Assembly: GCA_934247855.1 (NCBI GenBank)
Contig: CAKQKA010000061.1
Span: forward strand, 1-10,188
Direction: 5' to 3'
DNA length: 10,188 nucleotides
Source: an uncultured Clostridia bacterium
Lineage (GTDB): Bacteria > Bacillota > Clostridia > Christensenellales > Borkfalkiaceae
Under the pieces are notes generated by a model. The model searched no databases, was not told the DNA's origin, and was given only the letters and a program-made list of their open reading frames with translations. Shown here piece by piece: positions 5,405-10,188 of this stretch (position 1 is the stretch's first letter; each line of letters begins with the position of its first letter). Made by a program: the position numbers and the translations under genes.

Positions 5405-6553
5405 CTACTTATTGTTATATGGTTTAACCCCAAACAACGCATCCATTTTATCCGCATAATCTTTGGATTTGGAAAGTTGTTTCATTTCTATGGTATCGGC
5501 AAATGCCGCAAGCGCCTGCTTCTGATCTTTCGACAGCGACGTAGGCATTTCGGCGATAACGGTTACATACAAGTTGCCCGTGCCGGAGCGCGCCGTGCGG
5601 ATACCTTTGCCGCGCATTACGAACTTTTTGCCGCTGACAGTGCCCGCGGGGATATCCATATCCACGCAACCGTCGTCCAGAGTAGGAACTTTAACCTTGC
5701 CGCCGAGCATACAAGTGGTGAACGGAACGGGCAGATCGACGAACAAATCGAAATTTTGCCGCGTGAAAATCTTGTGCGGTAAAATCTTGAACGTAACGAT
5801 AAGATCGCCCGGTTCGCCGCCGTTTGTGCTTGCGTGACCGAATCCGCGCTTTCTCAGATAGCTGTTGGAATCGCAGCCTGCGGGAATATCGAACGACAGC
5901 TCGGTCGTTCCGCGATTGTACCCTTTGCCGCCGCAAACAGTACATTTTTCGGTAATCTTTTTACCTGTTCCGCCGCAAGCGTCGCATGCGCGGACTTGTA
6001 CGGTACGGAAAATGCTGCTACCCGAAACGTACTGGATGCTCCCCGTGCCCTTGCATTTATCGCAAACCGTGTACGCAGTGCCGTTCTTTGCGCCCGTGCC
6101 TTTACAAGCGGAACACGGTTCTTTGCGCGCGTACGAAATGGTCTTTTTGCAACCTTTAGCGGCATCCAGAAACGACAGCTCGATTTCTACATTGACGTCT
6201 GCGCCCTTTTCTTTGGTATCGCCCGCATCGCGTGAGCCGCCGCCGAAACCCGAGAAGAACTCGCTGAAAATATCGCCGAAGCCCGAGAAACCGCCGAAGC
6301 CCTGACCGCCCGAGAATCCGCCTGCGCCACCCATACCGGGGTGTTCCAATTCGTAGTCGTACGCAGCACGTTTTTGCTCGTCGGACAAAGTTTCGTTTGC
6401 CTCGTTGATCTCTTTAAATTTTGCGGCAGCAGCCTCGTCGCCCGGGTGCAAATCGGGATGATACTGCTTTACCAGTTTACGGTATGCCGATTTTATTTCG
6501 TCCTGAGTCGCCTTTTTGTCGACTCCTAATATCTCATAGTAATTCTTTGCCAT
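5405..6553 (-). CDS. dnaJ: Chaperone protein DnaJ (Hsp40)
   Basis: This is the cytoplasmic co-chaperone that delivers unfolded proteins to DnaK and stimulates its ATPase. At 382 residues it is a full-length type I DnaJ. The J domain (about 4-68) has the HPD motif at residues 32-34 (KQYHPDLHPG). A Gly/Phe linker follows (about 73-106). The zinc-binding domain carries four CXXCXGXG repeats at residues 147, 164, 190 and 204 (CSACKGTG, CDKCKGTG, CDACGGTG, CTVCGGKG). The C-terminal substrate-binding domains are complete to NNK. The ATG at 6553 is chosen because MAKNYYEILGV is the standard family start; an in-frame codon at 6574 would add seven atypical residues. The ribosome binding site is weak (CGGGATAAG). 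Last gene of the operon, 167 bp after dnaK. Confidence 0.97.
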   Translation of the reverse strand: MAKNYYEILGVDKKATQDEIKSAYRKLVKQYHPDLHPGDEAAAAKFKEINEANETLSDEQKRAAYDYELEHPGMGGAGGFSGGQGFGGFSGFGDIFSEFFSGFGGGSRDAGDTKEKGADVNVEIELSFLDAAKGCKKTISYARKEPCSACKGTGAKNGTAYTVCDKCKGTGSIQYVSGSSIFRTVQVRACDACGGTGKKITEKCTVCGGKGYNRGTTELSFDIPAGCDSNSYLRKRGFGHASTNGGEPGDLIVTFKILPHKIFTRQNFDLFVDLPVPFTTCMLGGKVKVPTLDDGCVDMDIPAGTVSGKKFVMRGKGIRTARSGTGNLYVTVIAEMPTSLSKDQKQALAAFADTIEMKQLSKSKDYADKMDALFGVKPYNNK

Positions 6554-6626
6554 AATCTTATCCCGAAAACACAATTTATTCGTTTTTGCGTTTTATTTAG
6601 TACGCTTTTACGAATTATCTGCATAA

Positions 6627-6654
6627 GGCGAAGAAAAATTTCTTTTCCTCCGCC
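6627..6654 (-). promoter_or_regulatory. Strong GAAA-tetraloop hairpin in the dnaK-dnaJ spacer
   Basis: On the minus strand, 12 continuous pairs (GGCGGAGGAAAA with TTTTTCTTCGCC, two of them G-U) close a GAAA loop. The G-U pairs would be A-C mismatches on the plus strand, so the structure belongs to the operon mRNA. No T-run follows the 3' arm, so it is not a clear terminator; partial termination, RNase processing or 3' protection of dnaK mRNA are possible. The rest of the spacer (6554-6720) shows no gene. Confidence 0.6.
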
Positions 6655-6720
6655 CGCTTTAAATCAATTAGTTTTGCCGATTAACCGCCCGTCGCCTAAC
6701 GCTCGGTTTAACAAAAACGA

Positions 6721-8523
6721 TTAGTTCTGATGAAACTCGGTGTCGCCGCCGTCGGTGCCGCCCTGCGCGCCGCCATCGGTTCCGCCTTGCGCGCCCTGAT
6801 AGAGTTTAGCAAATACTGCCTGACCTTCGTTGGCGAGAGTTTCGGTAGCTTTTTTGATGCGCTCTACGTCGCCCGATTCGAGCTCGGTCTTGGCGGAAGC
6901 AATAGCCGCTTCGACTTTCTGCTTGTCTTCTTCGGAAATCTTATCGGCGTTGTCTTTCAGCGTTTTTTCGAACGTGAAGATCATACCGTCAAGCTGGTTC
7001 TTGGCTTCGACAGCCTCTTTACGTTTCTTGTCCTCTTCTTCATACTTTTCGGCATCCTTAACGGCTTTGTCGATATCGGCTTCGGAGAGGTTGGTCGACG
7101 ACGTAATGGTTATATCTGTAGCCTTGCCTGTGCCGAGGTCTTTAGCGGTAACGTGAACGATACCGTTTGCGTCGACGTCGAAGGTAACTTCGATTTGCGG
7201 AATTCCTCTGGGAGCGGGTGCGATACCTACGAGGTTGAAACTACCGAGCGTCTTGTTATCTTTAGCGAACTGTCTTTCGCCCTGCAGAACGTGAATGGTA
7301 ACCTCGGTCTGGTTATCTGCTGCGGTAGAGAATACCTGCGATTTCTTTGCAGGAATGGTGGTATTTCTTTCGATAAGTCTTGTGAATACACCGCCGAGGG
7401 TTTCGATACCCAAGCTCAACGGCATAACGTCGAGCAGCAATACGTCTTTAACTTCGCCCGTTAAAACACCGCCTTGAATTGCCGCGCCGATTGCAACGCA
7501 TTCGTCGGGGTTGATGCCTTTGAACGGTTCTTTACCTGTTGCTTTCTTAACGGCTTCTACGACTGCGGGGATACGAGTCGAACCGCCGACGAGAATAACT
7601 TTGTCGATCTGCGAATAGTTAAGATCTGCGTCCGCCATAGCTTTTTTAAGCGGATCCATAGTAGCCTGTACGAGGTCTGCGGTCATTGCGTCGAATTTCT
7701 GTCTTGTAAGAGTCATTTCAAGGTGCTTAGGACCTGTTGCGTCTGCGGTAATGAACGGCAGGCTGATCGAAGTGGAAGTCATACCCGAAAGCTCGATTTT
7801 CGCTTTTTCGGCAGCTTCTTTCAATCTCTGCATTGCCATCTTATCGCCGGAAAGGTCTACGCCCTGATTTGCTTTGAAATCGGCAACCATCCAATCGATG
7901 ATTCTCTTATCGAAGTCGTCGCCGCCGAGCATGCAGTTACCGTTGGTTGCAAGAACCTCAAATACGCCGTCGCCGATATCGAGAATGGATACGTCGAACG
8001 TGCCGCCGCCCAAGTCGTAAATGATGACTTTATGCGAGGTTTTATCTTTATCGAGACCGTAAGCAAGCGCAGCCGCGGTCGGTTCGTTGATTACACGAAG
8101 AACGTTAAGACCTGCTATTCTGCCTGCGTCCTTGGTTGCCTGACGCTGGCTGTCAGAAAAATACGCAGGGCATGTAATAACCGCGTCTTTAACGGGTTCG
8201 CCGAGGTAAGCTTCTGCATCTTTTTTAAGTTTTGAAAGGATCATTGCCGAGATTTCCTGCGGCGAATATTCTTTATCGTCAATTTTCACTTTATAATCGG
8301 AGCCCATATGTCTTTTAATGGAAACTACCGTTCTTTCGGGGTTAGCCACAGCCTGACGCTTAGCAACCTGACCTACCAATCTTTCGCCGTCTTTCTGAAA
8401 ACCTACAACCGACGGAGTAGTTCTCGAACCTTCGGCATTTGCTATAACGACGGGTTCACCGCCTTCCATAACAGCTACACAAGAGTTAGTTGTTCCTAAA
8501 TCGATACCAATAATTTTACTCAT
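6721..8523 (-). CDS. dnaK: Molecular chaperone DnaK (Hsp70)
   Basis: This is the ATP-dependent chaperone that binds exposed hydrophobic segments of unfolded proteins in the cytoplasm, working with DnaJ and GrpE. It has 600 residues. The nucleotide-binding domain has [13 protein letters not shown] at residues 6-18, [15 protein letters not shown] at 145-159, [14 protein letters not shown] at 168-181 and [10 protein letters not shown] at 312-321. The linker [12 protein letters not shown] spans 361-372; many family members have Thr where Met367 stands. The beta-sandwich substrate domain follows, then the helical lid and a Gly-rich tail ending GGDTEFHQN, without an EEVD-like end. The absence of the proteobacterial insertion in the first domain fits a Gram-positive host. 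The ATG is preceded by AGGAG (8534-8538) at 10 nt. It is preceded by a structured 146-bp spacer after grpE, and no clear internal promoter is seen. Confidence 0.98.
   Translation of the reverse strand: MSKIIGIDLGTTNSCVAVMEGGEPVVIANAEGSRTTPSVVGFQKDGERLVGQVAKRQAVANPERTVVSIKRHMGSDYKVKIDDKEYSPQEISAMILSKLKKDAEAYLGEPVKDAVITCPAYFSDSQRQATKDAGRIAGLNVLRVINEPTAAALAYGLDKDKTSHKVIIYDLGGGTFDVSILDIGDGVFEVLATNGNCMLGGDDFDKRIIDWMVADFKANQGVDLSGDKMAMQRLKEAAEKAKIELSGMTSTSISLPFITADATGPKHLEMTLTRQKFDAMTADLVQATMDPLKKAMADADLNYSQIDKVILVGGSTRIPAVVEAVKKATGKEPFKGINPDECVAIGAAIQGGVLTGEVKDVLLLDVMPLSLGIETLGGVFTRLIERNTTIPAKKSQVFSTAADNQTEVTIHVLQGERQFAKDNKTLGSFNLVGIAPAPRGIPQIEVTFDVDANGIVHVTAKDLGTGKATDITITSSTNLSEADIDKAVKDAEKYEEEDKKRKEAVEAKNQLDGMIFTFEKTLKDNADKISEEDKQKVEAAIASAKTELESGDVERIKKATETLANEGQAVFAKLYQGAQGGTDGGAQGGTDGGDTEFHQN
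6748..6795 (-). repeat. 24-bp tandem repeat coding the DnaK tail
   Basis: Two imperfect 24-bp units (6748-6771, 6772-6795) each encode a Gly-Ala-Gln-Gly-Gly-Thr-Asp-Gly block near the C-terminus of DnaK. Differences are mostly at third codon positions. The disordered Hsp70 tail is variable in length, so this is a likely local duplication without functional consequence. Confidence 0.7.
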
Positions 8524-8558
8524 AATCTATAATCTCCTATTTTATTTGATTTTTTTGT

Positions 8559-8655
8559 GCGAGGTCTGCTCGCTTGTCGGTTGCCCGACCATCGGTTTTG
8601 CCCGATTTTATATTAAGCGCACGCCTTTTATATTAAGCGCACGCCGCTTTCGCGG
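8559..8655 (-). promoter_or_regulatory. Structured grpE-dnaK spacer: four small hairpins
   Basis: Read on the minus strand in order: CCGC-GAAA-GCGG (8644-8655), then the 20-bp tandem repeat, ATCGG-GCAAAA-CCGAT (8591-8606), GTCGG-GCAA-CCGAC (8576-8589), and GCGAG-CAGAC-CTCGC (8559-8573). An A-rich single-stranded stretch and the dnaK ribosome binding site follow. Two of the loops are GNRA tetraloops on the transcribed strand. This may stabilise or process the mRNA so that dnaK is made in excess over hrcA and grpE. Each stem is short (4-5 bp), so the role is inference. Confidence 0.45.
8606..8645. repeat. Perfect 20-bp tandem duplication
   Basis: TTTTATATTAAGCGCACGCC is present twice, head to tail and without mismatch (8606-8625, 8626-8645), in the grpE-dnaK spacer. 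Perfect identity suggests a recent duplication. On the minus strand each unit carries a TTAATATAAAA stretch that resembles a -10 box, but no -35 partner at the right distance is convincing. Confidence 0.9.
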
Positions 8656-8669
8656 TTTTGGTCGTTACA

Positions 8670-9296
8670 TTATTTAATAACGACTACCTGCGCGTAACGC
8701 AATATTTTTCCGTTCAATTCGTACCCCTTACGGAATACGCTCTTTATTTTTCCGCTTTCGTCGCCGTCCTCGGGCTCGACCTGATGCACCGCTTCGTGCA
8801 GGTTAGGATCGAACGTTTCGCCAACGGGATCGACCACTTTTACGTTCAGATTCGCAAGCGTTTCATAGAACTGACGAATCATCATTCTGATACCCTCGGC
8901 GGTCTTTTCGTCCGGCACGCTCGCAAGCGCACGTTCGAGGTTATCGCCGATCACGAGAATGGATTTGATTACGTCGCCTTGACCGTCGGCATAGGCTTGC
9001 GCCCGCTCGCCGTTATGACGCTTTTTGTAATTCTCGAACTCGGCTGCCGACCTGTACCAACTTTGTTTGTACTCTTCGGCTTTTTTCTCGGTTTCCTCAA
9101 GTTTCTTTTCGCACTCGGCAAGTTTCTTTTCAGCCGCCGAAAGATTTTCGACTTTCTTTTCAGCTTGATTTTGCTCGCCCTGCGCCGTTTCTTCGTTTGT
9201 TTGTTTATCGCTGTTTTGCTCGCACTTTGGACATTCGGTCTTTAAAACCTCTTCTTCCGTATGCTCGCCATGCTCATGCTTTTTATTCTTTGACAT
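8670..9296 (-). CDS. grpE: Nucleotide exchange factor GrpE
   Basis: This cytoplasmic dimer releases ADP from DnaK to reset its cycle. It has 208 residues. A charged N-terminal region (1-50) contains HEHGEH and a Cys pair (CPKC, residues 22-25). Next comes the long coiled-coil (about 50-115; KKLEETEKKAEEYKQSWYRS then AEFENYKKRHNGER). The helical bundle and beta-wing head end the protein, with FDPNLHEAVHQVEPEDGDE and the characteristic terminal KILRYAQVVVIK. The ATG at 9296 starts 11 bp after the hrcA stop codon, and the site AAGGAG (9304-9309) overlaps that stop, so translation of the two genes is likely coupled. The N-terminal Cys/His cluster is not a standard GrpE feature. Confidence 0.97.
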   Translation of the reverse strand: MSKNKKHEHGEHTEEEVLKTECPKCEQNSDKQTNEETAQGEQNQAEKKVENLSAAEKKLAECEKKLEETEKKAEEYKQSWYRSAAEFENYKKRHNGERAQAYADGQGDVIKSILVIGDNLERALASVPDEKTAEGIRMMIRQFYETLANLNVKVVDPVGETFDPNLHEAVHQVEPEDGDESGKIKSVFRKGYELNGKILRYAQVVVIK

Positions 9297-9303
9297 TTCA
9301 ATA

Positions 9304-9309
9304 CTCCTT
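9304..9309 (-). promoter_or_regulatory. grpE ribosome binding site overlapping the hrcA stop
   Basis: On the minus strand TAAGGAG contains both the hrcA TAA stop (9308-9310) and the AAGGAG Shine-Dalgarno sequence, 7 nt before the grpE ATG. This arrangement favours translational coupling and fixes the grpE start. Confidence 0.85.
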
Positions 9310-10188
9310 ATCGTTTGGACAAAATGGATTCGAGTATCTTGCCGACGTTTTCAAGCACGGCAACCACTTTTTTATAATCCATTCTGACCGGACCGATTAC
9401 TCCGTATGTTCCCAGCTTTACGCCGTCAACCGTGTAGGTCGCCGAAACAAGCGAGCAATCGTCGGGGATCTCGTCGTACCCCTCGCTGCCTATTTTTACG
9501 TTTATCTTCATATCGTGCGAGCCGTCGTTACTCAGCAAGCCGATAATCTTATCTTTACTCGTAACCGCCTGCAAAAATCTTCTGATTTTCGCAATGTCCG
9601 CATACTCGGGATGATCGAGCATCTTATCTTCGCCTTCAACGATCAGATCGCTTTCGTCGTAAGATACGTAATCTTTCAGCGCGTCAACCACCATCACGAA
9701 CACCGCGCGGTAATTGCCGAACTGCTCTTCGACCTCGGGCGCAAGATTGCAGCACTCTTCAAGCGTTCTTCCGACCATCATTTTCTCGAGAACCTTGTTC
9801 GCGTCCTCTAAACTTTCGTCCGTCATATTCTCCGGAAGAGAGATGTATTTGTCTTTAAGCAGCTTGCTTTCGGTCACGATAATCACAAGCGCGCTGTCGG
9901 GTTTGAACCTGAACAGTTTTACGCCTGTTATCTTTTCGCTTCGATCATGCGGAGCAACCGCCATCGACGAATACCCCGTAAGCTCGCTTATTATCTTGGC
10001 GGTACTACGGATAACGTACTCTAAATCGTCGGTCTTTTCAAGGAAAATGTGCTTGATGTAATCCAACTCTTTCGCCGTGGGCTTTTCTTTCACCATCAGA
10101 TCGCTTACGTACAGTTTGTACGCTTCGTTCGACGGAATACGCCCCGCCGACGTATGCGGCTGTTCAAGATACCCGAGCTCTTCGAGCG
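9308..10188 (-). CDS. hrcA: Heat-inducible transcription repressor HrcA (N-terminus beyond the window)
   Basis: HrcA represses class I heat-shock operons by binding the CIRCE operator and is itself folded with the help of GroEL. The visible part is 292 residues. It begins in the middle of the winged-helix domain, with LEELGYLEQPHTSAGRIPSN, a hallmark of HrcA, then YKLYVSDLM. An ATG at 10096 is internal and should not be taken as the start. The central and C-terminal GAF-like dimerisation region ends with GTYGVIGPVRMDYKKVVAVL and a short basic tail. About 50 residues are missing compared with the usual length of about 340. As first visible gene of the operon it provides autoregulation. Its promoter and the CIRCE site should lie to the right of the window. 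Confidence 0.96.
   Translation of the reverse strand, partial: LEELGYLEQPHTSAGRIPSNEAYKLYVSDLMVKEKPTAKELDYIKHIFLEKTDDLEYVIRSTAKIISELTGYSSMAVAPHDRSEKITGVKLFRFKPDSALVIIVTESKLLKDKYISLPENMTDESLEDANKVLEKMMVGRTLEECCNLAPEVEEQFGNYRAVFVMVVDALKDYVSYDESDLIVEGEDKMLDHPEYADIAKIRRFLQAVTSKDKIIGLLSNDGSHDMKINVKIGSEGYDEIPDDCSLVSATYTVDGVKLGTYGVIGPVRMDYKKVVAVLENVGKILESILSKR

Noticed and set aside
6730..7464. Long plus-strand open frames antisense to dnaK, dnaJ and grpE (for example 6730-7464, 7474-8235, 8658-9245)
   Set aside because: They are mirror frames of strongly conserved chaperone genes, lack recognisable domains or ribosome binding sites, and are common opposite genes with this codon use.
8524..8669. 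Internal promoter or CIRCE operator before dnaK
   Set aside because: No TTAGCACTC/GAGTGCTAA dyad is present in the window, and the -10-like stretches in the tandem repeat have no -35 box at about 17 bp.
9308..10096. hrcA starting at the ATG at 10096
   Set aside because: The open frame continues to the window edge with clear HrcA sequence (EQPHTSAGRIPS), so the gene is longer and only partly contained.

Overview
The window looks like chromosomal DNA of a Gram-positive, low-to-middle G+C Firmicute, probably a gut-type clostridium. The evidence is the gene order hrcA-grpE-dnaK-dnaJ, a DnaK of 600 residues that lacks the extra nucleotide-domain segment of proteobacterial DnaK, a DUF1846 protein, and a BspA-type leucine-rich-repeat surface protein with a fibronectin-like domain. 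Species cannot be read from the sequence.

Layout from left to right. Positions 1-410 hold no gene. They contain a good leftward promoter aimed off the left edge, an 11-bp inverted repeat, and the first copy of a dispersed repeat that ends in a leftward terminator. A TetR-type regulator (411-1001, minus) is divergent from a DUF1846 gene (1332-2820, plus). The 330-bp gap between them carries a promoter for each side with the same -35 hexamer. The DUF1846 gene is broken by a two-base frameshift near 1701-1707. After it come a conventional terminator (2835-2864) and a long palindromic hairpin (2906-2953), between it and the convergent leucine-rich-repeat surface protein gene (2965-5088, minus). 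That gene has its own promoter at 5114-5142. The second repeat copy (about 5205-5346) supplies the terminator of the heat-shock operon, which is read right to left: hrcA (9308 to beyond 10188, N-terminus cut off), grpE, dnaK, dnaJ.

The operon encodes the DnaK chaperone machine (DnaK ATPase, DnaJ co-chaperone, GrpE nucleotide exchange factor) and its repressor HrcA. The CIRCE operator and operon promoter would lie beyond the right edge; none is seen here. Spacing is uneven: hrcA and grpE are 11 bp apart, while grpE-dnaK (146 bp) and dnaK-dnaJ (167 bp) have long spacers with hairpins on the transcribed strand, suggesting RNA-level tuning.

No undescribed defence or mobile system is evident. The most unusual signal is a repeat family at the 3' ends of all three minus-strand genes or operons that end in the window (tetR, the leucine-rich-repeat gene, dnaJ). 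All three elements share a 15-base core. The two full copies also keep a terminator stem whose substitutions are mostly compensated as base pairs or G-U wobbles, valid only on the minus-strand RNA.
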